NCBI RefSeq assembly: GCF_001293775.1
Contig: NZ_LGLN01000035.1
Coordinates: 1-64,000, forward strand
Origin: Pseudomonas syringae pv. cilantro
GTDB lineage: Bacteria > Pseudomonadota > Gammaproteobacteria > Pseudomonadales > Pseudomonadaceae
DNA: 64,000 bases
Direction: 5' to 3'
Shown here: one piece after another, positions 8,795 to 17,186 of the stretch
Layout: each line of letters starts with the position of its first letter
How positions within the stretch are numbered: the stretch's first letter is position 1
The notes under the pieces: generated by a model
What the model was told of the DNA's origin: nothing
The model's input: the letters and a program-made list of their open reading frames with translations, nothing else
The model's database searches: none
Translations under genes and position numbers: made by a program

Positions 8795-9811
8795 ATGAAT
8801 CACAGCATTGTGCACCATCAGGATTCTGACCTCTTCGGCCTGCTCTATGGCTTCCGCTTTCGTCACGGTGAAAGCGGTCAGGAAATCGGCGCGACCGCCG
8901 CGCTGGATTATCTGCAAAACCCGCCGGATGAAAATGACTTTATCTGGCTGCACCTGAACCTCTCGCACGCCGCCTGCGAGCGCTGGATGAAAACCACGCT
9001 GGATCTGCCGGAAGAATTTTTCGAGGCGCTGCATGAAGGCTCGCGGTCGACCCGCATCGAACACGTCGACGCCACCTTGCTGGCGGTGGTCAACGATGTG
9101 GTGTTCGACTTCAATCGGCTGTCGACCGATATCTCGACACTGTGGGTCTGCGCTCGCCAGCGCCTGCTGATCACTGCGCGGTTGCAACCGCTGCGCTCGG
9201 TGGACAAACTGCGCTCGGCAGTCAAGCATGGCGAGCAGTTCGATTCCCCGATCGAGCTGCTGGCGCATCTGCTCAGCGATCAGGGCGAAGTCCTGACCCA
9301 GTTCCTGCGCAAGACCAGCGTCAATGTCGACCGCATAGAAGACCAGTTGCTGTCACAACGTCTGAGTAACAACCGCTCCGAACTCGGAGCCATGCGCCGG
9401 GTACTGGTGCGCCTGCAACGCCTGCTGGCGCTGGAACCGGGCTCGCTGATGCGCCTGCTGCATCGCCCGCCGCAGTGGCTGCGCGAGCAGGATGCGCAAG
9501 CGCTGCGCCAGTCCATTGAAGAATCCTCACTGGTGATCAACGACCTCACGGCCCTGGGCGAGCGCATCAAACTGTTGCAGGAAGAAATCGCCGCCAACCT
9601 CAATGAACAGAGCAGTCGCACCCTGTTCACCCTGACCGTGGTGACGGTGCTGGCGCTGCCGATCAACATCGTTGCGGGCTTTTTCGGCATGAACGTCGGC
9701 GGCGTGCCATTGGCCTCGGACCCTGAAGGCTTCTGGATTCTGGTCGCACTGGTGGCGACCTTCACGCTGGTCGCCGGGCGTTGGGCCTTTCGCAAACGCG
9801 GCGACTATTGA
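8795..9811 (+). CDS. zntB: CorA/ZntB-family metal transporter
   Basis: 338 aa from ATG 8795; an in-frame ATG at 8783 would add four residues and neither has a strong ribosome binding site. A long soluble N-terminal domain rich in acidic residues and helices is followed by two C-terminal membrane helices (TLFTLTVVTVLALPINIVAG and FWILVALVATFTLVAGRW). The CorA-superfamily GMN pore signature lies between them (FFGMNVGGVP). Members form homopentamers in the inner membrane; the ZntB subgroup moves zinc, the CorA subgroup magnesium. The N-terminus and overall pattern favour ZntB, but metal choice is not decided by the sequence alone. Confidence 0.85.
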   Translation: MNHSIVHHQDSDLFGLLYGFRFRHGESGQEIGATAALDYLQNPPDENDFIWLHLNLSHAACERWMKTTLDLPEEFFEALHEGSRSTRIEHVDATLLAVVNDVVFDFNRLSTDISTLWVCARQRLLITARLQPLRSVDKLRSAVKHGEQFDSPIELLAHLLSDQGEVLTQFLRKTSVNVDRIEDQLLSQRLSNNRSELGAMRRVLVRLQRLLALEPGSLMRLLHRPPQWLREQDAQALRQSIEESSLVINDLTALGERIKLLQEEIAANLNEQSSRTLFTLTVVTVLALPINIVAGFFGMNVGGVPLASDPEGFWILVALVATFTLVAGRWAFRKRGDY

Positions 9812-9895
9812 GTAAGCGTAAGCGCAGTTCTTGAACCGGTTGCAGCGCTGCGCCGATTGTCAGAAAACCGCCACAAGCGGGCGATCATTCGTGAC

Positions 9896-9913
9896 TTGTC
9901 GCATCTCTGTCAC
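9896..9913 (+). promoter_or_regulatory. possible PHO box upstream of the phosphate transporter
   Basis: Two heptamers, TTGTCGC at 9896 and CTGTCAC at 9907, are exactly 11 bases apart. This is the periodicity and core (CTGTCAT) of PhoB binding sites. They lie about 50-65 bases before the Pit start codon. The first half-site is degenerate. Confidence 0.35.
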
Positions 9914-9960
9914 ATTTTGCAATGACCATGTCAGTAATCTTTCAACCCAGGATTGCACAC

Positions 9961-11577
9961 ATGGCTACCAATGCACTTTCTCCCGACGCCGGCGGCCGGG
10001 CGAGCCTGTCGGCCACTCAATTCGGCCGCAAGCCCAGCCGGATCACCATGATTCTTTTCTTCGTGATACTCGTTTCGGGCCTGCTGTTTACCGGTTACAG
10101 CCTCAAACAAGACGTAGACGACATGGGCACGGTGGTCACCACCTGGACGCCCTTCGTGTTACTGGGTGTGGCGTTGCTGATCGCGTTGGGCTTCGAATTC
10201 GTCAATGGTTTTCATGACACCGCCAACGCCGTCGCAACGGTGATTTATACCCACTCCCTGCCACCCGGTTTTGCGGTGGTCTGGTCGGGCTTCTTCAATT
10301 TCCTGGGTGTCATGGTGTCCAGCGGCGCGGTGGCGTTCGGCATCATCGCCCTGTTGCCGGTGGAGCTGATTTTGCAGACCGGCTCATCGGCAGGTTTCGC
10401 GATGATCTTCGCGCTGCTGATCGCGGCCATCATCTGGAACCTGGGCACCTGGTGGCTCGGCTTGCCCGCCTCTTCGTCACACACGCTGATCGGCTCGATC
10501 ATCGGTGTCGGCATTGCCAACGCCTTGATGCACGGGCGTGACGGCACCAGCGGTGTGGATTGGTCGCAGGCCACCAAGATCGGTTACTCGTTGCTGCTCT
10601 CGCCCTTGGTTGGCTTCGGCTGCGCCGCCCTGCTGTTGCTGGCCATGCGCATGTTCATCAAGAACCGAGCGCTGTACAAGGCGCCCGAGGGCAACGCCCC
10701 GCCGCCGTTGTGGATTCGCGCCATGTTGATTGTGACCTGCACCGGCGTGTCATTTGCTCACGGCTCCAACGATGGCCAGAAAGGCATGGGCCTGATCATG
10801 CTGATTCTGGTCGGCACCCTGCCGATGGCCTATGCGCTGAACCGCACCATGCCTGCCGAACAGTCCACCCAATTCGCGGCCGTGGCGGAAGTCACCCAGC
10901 AAGCGCTGATCCGCAACGTCTCTCAACCGGCACCGGCTGACCCACGCAAGACGCTGTCCGATTATCTGGTCAGCAAACAGGCCAGCCCGGAGCTGATCCC
11001 TGCGCTGGCCGTAATGGCCGGCAAGATCGGCAGCGAGGTGGCCAGCTACGGCTCGCTGTCGAAGGTGCCGGCAGAAGCCGTGACCAACGTGCGTAACGAC
11101 ATGTACCTGACCTCGGAAACCATCCGTGTGATGGAAAAAAACAAGGTGGGTGATTTCGACGCCGACACCAAAACCAAGCTCGAAGCCTTCAAAGGGCAGA
11201 TCGACAGTGCCACGCGTTTCATTCCGACCTGGGTCAAGATTGTGGTTGCCATTGCGCTCGGGCTGGGCACCATGGTGGGTTGGAAGCGTATCGTGGTGAC
11301 CGTCGGAGAGCGGATCGGCAAGACCCATATGACTTACGCACAAGGCGCGTCGGCAGAAGTCGTGGCGATGTTCACCATTGGCGCAGCCGACATGTACGGC
11401 TTGCCGGTGTCTACCACCCACGTGCTGTCCTCCGGCGTGGCGGGTTCGATGGTCGCCAATGGCTCTGGCCTGCAAATGCGCACGTTGCGCAACCTGGCCA
11501 CCGCCTGGGTGCTGACCCTGCCTGCGGCCATTCTGCTGTCGGGTTCGTTGTACTGGGTGTTCAGCAAGCTGTTCTGA
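9961..11577 (+). CDS. pit: PiT-family inorganic phosphate transporter
   Basis: ATG 9961 gives 538 aa; an upstream in-frame start at 9922 is less likely because the extra residues resemble nothing. The two PiT signature halves are present: GFEFVNGFHDTANAVATVIYT near residue 78, and the second repeat with SFAHGSNDGQKGMG near residue 265. GLPVSTTHVLSSGVAGSMVA follows in the C-terminal part. About ten membrane helices flank a soluble insertion at about residues 300-420. The transporter is a proton-coupled low-affinity phosphate or metal-phosphate importer of the inner membrane. No phoU-like partner gene adjoins it. Confidence 0.92.
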   Translation: MATNALSPDAGGRASLSATQFGRKPSRITMILFFVILVSGLLFTGYSLKQDVDDMGTVVTTWTPFVLLGVALLIALGFEFVNGFHDTANAVATVIYTHSLPPGFAVVWSGFFNFLGVMVSSGAVAFGIIALLPVELILQTGSSAGFAMIFALLIAAIIWNLGTWWLGLPASSSHTLIGSIIGVGIANALMHGRDGTSGVDWSQATKIGYSLLLSPLVGFGCAALLLLAMRMFIKNRALYKAPEGNAPPPLWIRAMLIVTCTGVSFAHGSNDGQKGMGLIMLILVGTLPMAYALNRTMPAEQSTQFAAVAEVTQQALIRNVSQPAPADPRKTLSDYLVSKQASPELIPALAVMAGKIGSEVASYGSLSKVPAEAVTNVRNDMYLTSETIRVMEKNKVGDFDADTKTKLEAFKGQIDSATRFIPTWVKIVVAIALGLGTMVGWKRIVVTVGERIGKTHMTYAQGASAEVVAMFTIGAADMYGLPVSTTHVLSSGVAGSMVANGSGLQMRTLRNLATAWVLTLPAAILLSGSLYWVFSKLF

Positions 11578-11592
11578 CACCTGTCGCGATGA

Positions 11593-11617
11593 GCTCTGCT
11601 CCCGGGAAGGAGCGAGC
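11593..11617 (+). terminator. weak hairpin after the phosphate transporter gene
   Basis: GCTC-T-GCTCC pairs with GGAGCGAGC with one bulged T. There is no T-tract, so it would be a weak or Rho-assisted terminator between two convergent genes. Confidence 0.3.
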
Positions 11618-11782
11618 CGTTGCCACGCGGCAGTAAGACATTTCGTGACGCTCTGCGTCACACGGCGGTTTTGCGATGTCAGGTGGATAGAGGTTCGACT
11701 CAGATCACCTTTTCGCCCCTCGGCGACTCACTTTGAAGGACCAAAGTGAGCAAAGTCCCCGATTTCATGATCGTCCAGAGGT

Positions 11783-12946
11783 TCAGCGCACAGTCAAATC
11801 AGGCGGCACGTCCCCTCCCACACTGGTATCAATACTCACCACCACTGACATGCCCGGCCGCAGATGCTCGATCATCGGCTGATCGGCGTCGACGACAATG
11901 CGCACCGGGATGCGCTGGGAAATTTTCACGAAGTTGCCGGTCGCATTGTCGGCGGGCAACAGGCTGAACTCGGAGCCGGCGGCAGGTGAGATTCTTTGTA
12001 CGTGGCCGTGCATCCGGTGACCGTCCAGTGCGTCCACGGTGAAACTCACTGGCTGGCCGAGGCGCACGTTGGCCATTTGGGTTTCTTTCATGTTGGCGAC
12101 GATCCAGCGTTGCTCCGGCACCAGCGCCATCAGTTGTGCACCGGAATTGACGTAAGCGCCCAGACGCACGCCGATTTGCCCCAGTTGCCCGTCACGCGGC
12201 GCGACGATGCGGGTGTTGTCCAGGTCAATGCGTGCCAGTTTGACAGCCGCTTGCGCATTGGCGACCGATGCTTCCAGCGAGCCGCGATTGACGATCACCG
12301 TTTGCAGGTCCTCACGGGCGATCAGCAACACCGCTTTGGCTTGCGCAACCGCCGCGTTGGCCTGGGCATCGGCAGCTTCGGTCACGTCCAGCTCGCTCCT
12401 GGACACCGAGCCATCGGTCACCAGCGCCTTGTTACGACGCAGGTCGGCGGCGCTCTTGCGGCTCTGCGCCACGCTGTTCTGCAACTCGGCCTGACGCTGA
12501 CCGATCGTCGCCTCAGCGCTGCGACGCTGTTGCAGGTTATTGGCCAACGAGGCCTTTTGCACCGCCAGTTGCGCCTCGGCCTGATCCAGGCGCTGGCGAT
12601 AGATGCGGTCATCCAGACGGACCAACAAATCGCCTGCCTTGACGAACTGGAAATCCTGCACCGGCACTTCATAGACATAACCACTGAGTTGCGGGCCGAT
12701 CAGTGTGGTCTGGCCTTTCACCTGGGCGTTTTCAGTACTCTCGATCGGGCTGCCGAAGGGCGGCAATTGCCATGCGTACAGCACCACCAGCACACCGACC
12801 AGCGCGACAGCCCCGAAAATCACCGAGGAGACGATGCGCTTGCGCGCCGAGCGGGGTCGGCTGGTGACCGGCGACTTCAACGGTGCCGGGGCCGGTGATG
12901 ACGAGCTGCGAGGTGCTTCAGTGTCGGTGGTAGTGGATTCAGTCAT
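11783..12946 (-). CDS. HlyD/EmrA-type membrane fusion protein
   Basis: 387 aa. A short cytosolic N-terminus is followed by one membrane anchor at about residues 38-58 (VIFGAVALVGVLVVLYAW). Then come a biotinyl-lipoyl-like half (VKGQTTLIGPQLSGYVYEV), a long alpha-helical hairpin rich in Ala and Gln, and the second lipoyl half (IVAPRDGQLGQIGVRLGAYV), with a beta-barrel at the end. It is the periplasmic adaptor of a tripartite drug efflux system, linking the MFS pump encoded directly upstream to an outer-membrane channel of the TolC type. The gene overlaps the pump gene by four bases. No TolC homologue is in the unit. Confidence 0.9.
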   Translation of the reverse strand: MTESTTTDTEAPRSSSSPAPAPLKSPVTSRPRSARKRIVSSVIFGAVALVGVLVVLYAWQLPPFGSPIESTENAQVKGQTTLIGPQLSGYVYEVPVQDFQFVKAGDLLVRLDDRIYRQRLDQAEAQLAVQKASLANNLQQRRSAEATIGQRQAELQNSVAQSRKSAADLRRNKALVTDGSVSRSELDVTEAADAQANAAVAQAKAVLLIAREDLQTVIVNRGSLEASVANAQAAVKLARIDLDNTRIVAPRDGQLGQIGVRLGAYVNSGAQLMALVPEQRWIVANMKETQMANVRLGQPVSFTVDALDGHRMHGHVQRISPAAGSEFSLLPADNATGNFVKISQRIPVRIVVDADQPMIEHLRPGMSVVVSIDTSVGGDVPPDLTVR

Positions 12947-14622
12947 GAAGATTTAACGCCGGAATAGGGTACGGAAGGTGAACCAGCAAGTGCAACCGGG
13001 GCCAGCGCCTGGGGTTGGGTGGTCATTTTCAGCCACAGCATGCGCAGTGAAATCCAGATCATGGTGAGCACGGCAATCAACGCAATCAGCATGAACACAT
13101 CGTTATAAGCCAGCACATTGGCCTCCCGTGTCGCCGCTGTGGCCATCGCGCGGATGCCCTGGCTGTTGCGCAGTGCAGGGTCGGCGATGACCGAGCCGTA
13201 ACTGGCGCTGTAGCTTTGCAGCCGTGCCTGCACCAACGGATCGATCAGCGTCAGGTGTTCGACGATGTGGCTGGAATGAAATTTTTCGCGCACAACCTGA
13301 AAGGTGCCCAGTGCAGCAGACCCGATCAGGCCGCCGATGTTCTGGGCGATCCCGAACAGCACGGAGAAACTCACCATGTTGCGCGGGTTGGCCAGCACCC
13401 CGCTGATGCCCAGCACCAGCGTCGGCCCGAGGAAAAACGTACCGCCAAAGGCCAGCAGAAACTGGCTGAGGTACATGTTCGACTGCCGCGTCAGGTTGGT
13501 CGAATGGCTGTCCATCCAGGCACCCACCGCCATCATTGCCAGCGCAATCAACAGCGGCTTGATCAGGTGCGCAGGATTGATGGTCAGCGCACTGACCACC
13601 AGGCCTGCGACGCTGCCCAGCAACATCACCAGATACAGCGTATGCAGTTGCTGACTGCCCATGTTCAGCGCCTGAAGAAAACCGACGGCACCCACCGACT
13701 GCTCGGACAGCACGATACGAAAGAGGATGACCGCCAGCCCGAGGCGCAGAATCGCCCCGCTGCCCAGCCAGCGGGTAATCAGCAACGGATTACAGCGGTT
13801 ATGTTCGATGGCCAGCCCGGCGCAGATCAGCGCAATCGACGCCGCCGATGCGATGCCGATCCACGGCGCTTCCAGCCACCACTCGATACGCCCCAGCGAC
13901 AAAACCGCGCAGAGCAACGCAAAACCGGACGCCAGCAGCCCGAAGGTCAGAAAATCCAGCTTCTCGAACGCCTTGAAGCGATCACCCGGCGGCAATTTCA
14001 AAAGCAGCACGCAACCCAGCGAGAGCAGCGCCATCCCCAGTTCAAACAGGTAAAGGCCCCGCCACTGGGCAATTTGCAGCAGGTCTTCGGACACCAGTCG
14101 GGCCAGCGGCGTGGCCAATTGAGCGGTACCCAGCCCGAGAACCAACGCCTTGAGCCGCCATTTCTGAGGAAAGGCCTGAATCATGTAATACAGCCCCAGC
14201 GTACTGAGCGCCGCGCCGACCATGCCGTGCGCGGCTCGCACGGCGATGGCTGAATCGATGTCGTTGACGAACAGGTGCGCCAGCGTCACCAGCGAATAAA
14301 GCACCAGAAACAGCTCGGTGAACGCGCGCAAGCCGAATTGCTGACGAAACTTCACCAGCAGCAAATTCATCGACACATTGGTCATGATATAGGCGGCCGG
14401 TAGCCAGGCGATGTCCTGCGACGTCGCACCCAACGCACCTTGCAGATAAGGCAGGTTGGCGATGACCAGCGCGTTGCCGAGGCCGCCGGTCAACGCGACG
14501 ATCACCCCGACCAGCGCAAACGCCCAGCGCAGCGCGGTGGAATGCAGCGGCGTCGACGGCGAGCCCGGCATGGTCGGGCGCTCGTGGGCCGCCCAGTCGC
14601 GTGGCGCGTATTTATCGCTCAT
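12943..14622 (-). CDS. DHA2-family MFS drug efflux pump (EmrB-like)
   Basis: 559 aa with about fourteen hydrophobic segments, the number typical of DHA2 (EmrB/QacA) proteins. The first helix contains the sequence VALTGGLGNALVIANLPY, and further helices are spaced evenly to the end. It is first in an operon with the HlyD-type adaptor, the normal EmrAB-like arrangement though with the pump gene first. Substrates are likely hydrophobic toxic compounds but cannot be named. The start codon faces the valine-catabolism unit across a 270-base divergent intergenic region that must contain both promoters. Confidence 0.9.
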   Translation of the reverse strand: MSDKYAPRDWAAHERPTMPGSPSTPLHSTALRWAFALVGVIVALTGGLGNALVIANLPYLQGALGATSQDIAWLPAAYIMTNVSMNLLLVKFRQQFGLRAFTELFLVLYSLVTLAHLFVNDIDSAIAVRAAHGMVGAALSTLGLYYMIQAFPQKWRLKALVLGLGTAQLATPLARLVSEDLLQIAQWRGLYLFELGMALLSLGCVLLLKLPPGDRFKAFEKLDFLTFGLLASGFALLCAVLSLGRIEWWLEAPWIGIASAASIALICAGLAIEHNRCNPLLITRWLGSGAILRLGLAVILFRIVLSEQSVGAVGFLQALNMGSQQLHTLYLVMLLGSVAGLVVSALTINPAHLIKPLLIALAMMAVGAWMDSHSTNLTRQSNMYLSQFLLAFGGTFFLGPTLVLGISGVLANPRNMVSFSVLFGIAQNIGGLIGSAALGTFQVVREKFHSSHIVEHLTLIDPLVQARLQSYSASYGSVIADPALRNSQGIRAMATAATREANVLAYNDVFMLIALIAVLTMIWISLRMLWLKMTTQPQALAPVALAGSPSVPYSGVKSS

Positions 14623-14892
14623 GAAGCGCGTTCATGGAAGAAGTCTGGCATGGTCAGGACCTGTGGAATGCCCTCGTGTGACACTGCTGACCATGAGAAT
14701 ACTCATCCGCTCGCAATGATTCCTGTGCAAGCGCGTCTACGGCCGGCGAACACAGAAAAATGATGGCTATTTGAAACTTCTGGCTATGCTTAAACGCAGT
14801 TTTGCTTTGCACATTTGCGCTGCTAGGATTTGCTGCGATGCCGCGACAAACGCCAGAACAAGAAGAAAGCGCAATCGAACAAGGAGTTCAGA

Positions 14893-15990
14893 ATGAGTTC
14901 ACAGGTTTCATCCGCCCGCTCGGTCCGGCAGCCCACCAGCCGCAATGCAGTGGCTATCGACGTGCGCAATCACATTGGCCATTTGACCCTGAATCGCCCC
15001 GAAGGCTTGAACGCCATCGATCTGGATATGGTTCGCACGCTGCAACGCCAGCTCGACAGCTGGGCCAATGATCCAGCGATCTACGCAGTGGTGCTGCGTG
15101 GCGCGGGCTACAAGGCATTCTGTGCCGGTGGCGACATTCGCTCGCTGTATGAAAGCCATCAGAATGGTCAGGACCTGCATCACACCTTCTTTGCCGAAGA
15201 ATACGCGCTGGACCTGAGCATTCACCGTTACCGCAAGCCGGTTCTGGCGTTGATGGACGGCCTGGTGTTAGGCGGCGGCATGGGGCTGGTTCAGGGCGCC
15301 GACCTGCGCGTGGTCACCGAACGCAGCCGTCTCGGCATGCCGGAAGTTGCCATCGGTTATTTTCCCGATGTGGGCGGCAGTTACTTCCTGTCGCGACTGC
15401 CCGGCGAACTCGGCACCTGGCTGGGCGTCACCGGATCACAGATCGGCGCGGCCGACGCGCTGTATTGCGGTCTGGCCAACTGGTCGACAAACAGCGAGCA
15501 ACTGCCGCGGCTTGACCACATGCTCGATCATCTGAAATGGAAATCGACCCCCCTCAAGGATCTGCAAGGCGCACTGGCCAAACTGGCGACCCAGCGCCTG
15601 CCTGAGCCGCCGCTTGAAGCCCTGCGTTCGGCCATCGATCATTTCTTCGGCCGACGGGACATCCCCGGCATACTCGAACAATTGCAGGAAGTAGCCATCG
15701 GCGACACCCGCCAGTGGGCGCTGGACACCGCCACCCGCATGCAGAAGCACTCGCCGCTGGCCATGGCGGTCACCCTGGAGATGTTGCGCCGCGGGCGTCA
15801 TCTGCCGCTGCAGGCCTGTTTCGCCATGGAACTGCATCTCGACCGTCAGTGGTTCGAGCGCGGAGACCTGATCGAAGGCATACGGGCCCTGATCATCGAT
15901 AAAGACAAGAAGCCGCAATGGAAGCATCGCAGCGCGCAGGACGTCAGCGCCGCGCACGTCGACAGTTTCTTCAGCGGCATGGAGGGTTGA
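14893..15990 (+). CDS. 3-hydroxyisobutyryl-CoA hydrolase / enoyl-CoA hydratase-like
   Basis: ATG 14893 follows AAGGAG; 365 aa. The crotonase fold is recognisable by FCAGGDIRSLYE and the oxyanion-hole segment GLVLGGGMGLVQGADLRV. RLGMPEVAIGYFPDVGGSYF follows, with the conserved Glu and Asp of the ECH_2 (HIBYL-CoA hydrolase) subgroup. That subgroup is longer than simple enoyl-CoA hydratases, as here. The enzyme releases 3-hydroxyisobutyrate in valine breakdown. The acyl-CoA dehydrogenase gene starts three bases downstream, which supports this pathway. A generic enoyl-CoA hydratase is the alternative. Confidence 0.85.
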   Translation: MSSQVSSARSVRQPTSRNAVAIDVRNHIGHLTLNRPEGLNAIDLDMVRTLQRQLDSWANDPAIYAVVLRGAGYKAFCAGGDIRSLYESHQNGQDLHHTFFAEEYALDLSIHRYRKPVLALMDGLVLGGGMGLVQGADLRVVTERSRLGMPEVAIGYFPDVGGSYFLSRLPGELGTWLGVTGSQIGAADALYCGLANWSTNSEQLPRLDHMLDHLKWKSTPLKDLQGALAKLATQRLPEPPLEALRSAIDHFFGRRDIPGILEQLQEVAIGDTRQWALDTATRMQKHSPLAMAVTLEMLRRGRHLPLQACFAMELHLDRQWFERGDLIEGIRALIIDKDKKPQWKHRSAQDVSAAHVDSFFSGMEG

Positions 15991-15993
15991 GCC

Positions 15994-17145
15994 ATGCACG
16001 ATCTGGAACTGAGTGAAGAGCAGGTCATGATTCGCGACATGGCGCGCGAGTTTGCCCGCAACGAAATCGCCCCGCACGCCCAGGCCTGGGAAAAGGCTGG
16101 CTGGATCGACGATGCGCTGGTGGCGAAGCTCGGCGAACTGGGCCTGCTGGGCATGGTGGTCCCGGAACAATGGGGCGGCACTTACATCGACTACGTGGCC
16201 TACGCACTGGCGGTTGAAGAAATCTCCGCCGCCGACGCTGCCACCGGCACGCTGATGAGCGTTCACAGCTCGGTGGGCTGCGGGCCGGTCCTCAACTTCG
16301 GGACCGACGAGCAGAAACACACCTGGCTGGAAAAACTCGCAAGCGGTCGGGCTATCGGCTGTTTCTGCCTGACTGAACCGCACGCCGGCTCGGAAGCGCA
16401 CAACCTGCGCACGCGCGCCGAGTTGCAGGGTGATGAATGGGTGATCAACGGCGCCAAACAGTTCGTCAGCAATGGCAAACGGGCGCAACTGGCTATCGTG
16501 TTTGCCGTGACCGATCCTGAGCTTGGCAAAAAGGGCCTGTCGGCGTTTCTGGTGCCGACCGACACCCCCGGTTTTGTGGTGGACCGCAGCGAACACAAAA
16601 TGGGCATTCGGGCGTCTGACACCTGTGCGGTGACGCTCAATGACTGCCGTATTCCTGCAGCCAACCTGTTGGGCGAGCGCGGCAAAGGGCTGTCCATCGC
16701 CCTTTCCAATCTGGAAGGCGGCCGCATCGGCATCGCTGCTCAGGCGCTGGGCATCGCGCGTGCAGCCTTCGAAGCGGCGCTGGCCTATGCGCGGGAACGC
16801 GTGCAGTTCGACAAGCCAATCATCGAGCACCAGAGCATCGCCAACCTGCTGGCCGACATGCATACCCGGATCAATGCCGCCCGACTGCTGACCCTGCACG
16901 CCGCGCGTCTGCGCAGCGCCGGGCAGCCGTGCCTGTCGGAAGCCTCCCAGGCCAAACTGTTCGCCTCGGAGATGGCTGAATGGGTGTGCTCCAAGGCGAT
17001 CCAGGTTCATGGCGGTTATGGCTATCTGGAGGATTACCCCGTCGAGCGCTATTACCGCGATGCCCGGATTACCCAGATATACGAGGGCTCCAGCGAGATC
17101 CAGCGCCTGTTGATTGCACGCGAACTGCGCCACTATCTGGTGTGA
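15994..17145 (+). CDS. acyl-CoA dehydrogenase, probably isobutyryl-CoA type
   Basis: 383 aa with the complete acyl-CoA dehydrogenase fold. The N-terminal helical domain starts [18 protein letters not shown], the FAD-contacting middle domain contains [14 protein letters not shown], and the C-terminal domain has [20 protein letters not shown]. The usual catalytic Glu is in [10 protein letters not shown]. It is co-transcribed with the HIBYL-CoA hydrolase gene, which favours isobutyryl-CoA (or 2-methylacyl-CoA) as substrate in valine catabolism. Electrons would go to electron-transfer flavoprotein. Substrate choice is inferred from the neighbour only. Confidence 0.9.
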   Translation: MHDLELSEEQVMIRDMAREFARNEIAPHAQAWEKAGWIDDALVAKLGELGLLGMVVPEQWGGTYIDYVAYALAVEEISAADAATGTLMSVHSSVGCGPVLNFGTDEQKHTWLEKLASGRAIGCFCLTEPHAGSEAHNLRTRAELQGDEWVINGAKQFVSNGKRAQLAIVFAVTDPELGKKGLSAFLVPTDTPGFVVDRSEHKMGIRASDTCAVTLNDCRIPAANLLGERGKGLSIALSNLEGGRIGIAAQALGIARAAFEAALAYARERVQFDKPIIEHQSIANLLADMHTRINAARLLTLHAARLRSAGQPCLSEASQAKLFASEMAEWVCSKAIQVHGGYGYLEDYPVERYYRDARITQIYEGSSEIQRLLIARELRHYLV

Positions 17146-17153
17146 AGCGCAGC

Positions 17154-17181
17154 CACCCCGACGACGTCGGTCGCCGGGGTG
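17154..17181. terminator. hairpin between convergent genes
   Basis: CACCCCG at 17154-17160 pairs with CGGGGTG at 17175-17181, just after the dehydrogenase stop and just before the giant toxin gene's stop. No T-tract is present, so its strength is uncertain. Confidence 0.4.
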
Positions 17182-17186
17182 CGTTA

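Noticed and set aside
13216..14253. Long plus-strand frame of 345 codons opposite the MFS gene
   Set aside because: A Gln/Arg/His-rich shadow of a clear membrane protein; no start signal.
15436..17133. 565-codon minus-strand frame across the valine genes
   Set aside because: Antisense shadow of two well-recognised enzymes; low-complexity composition.
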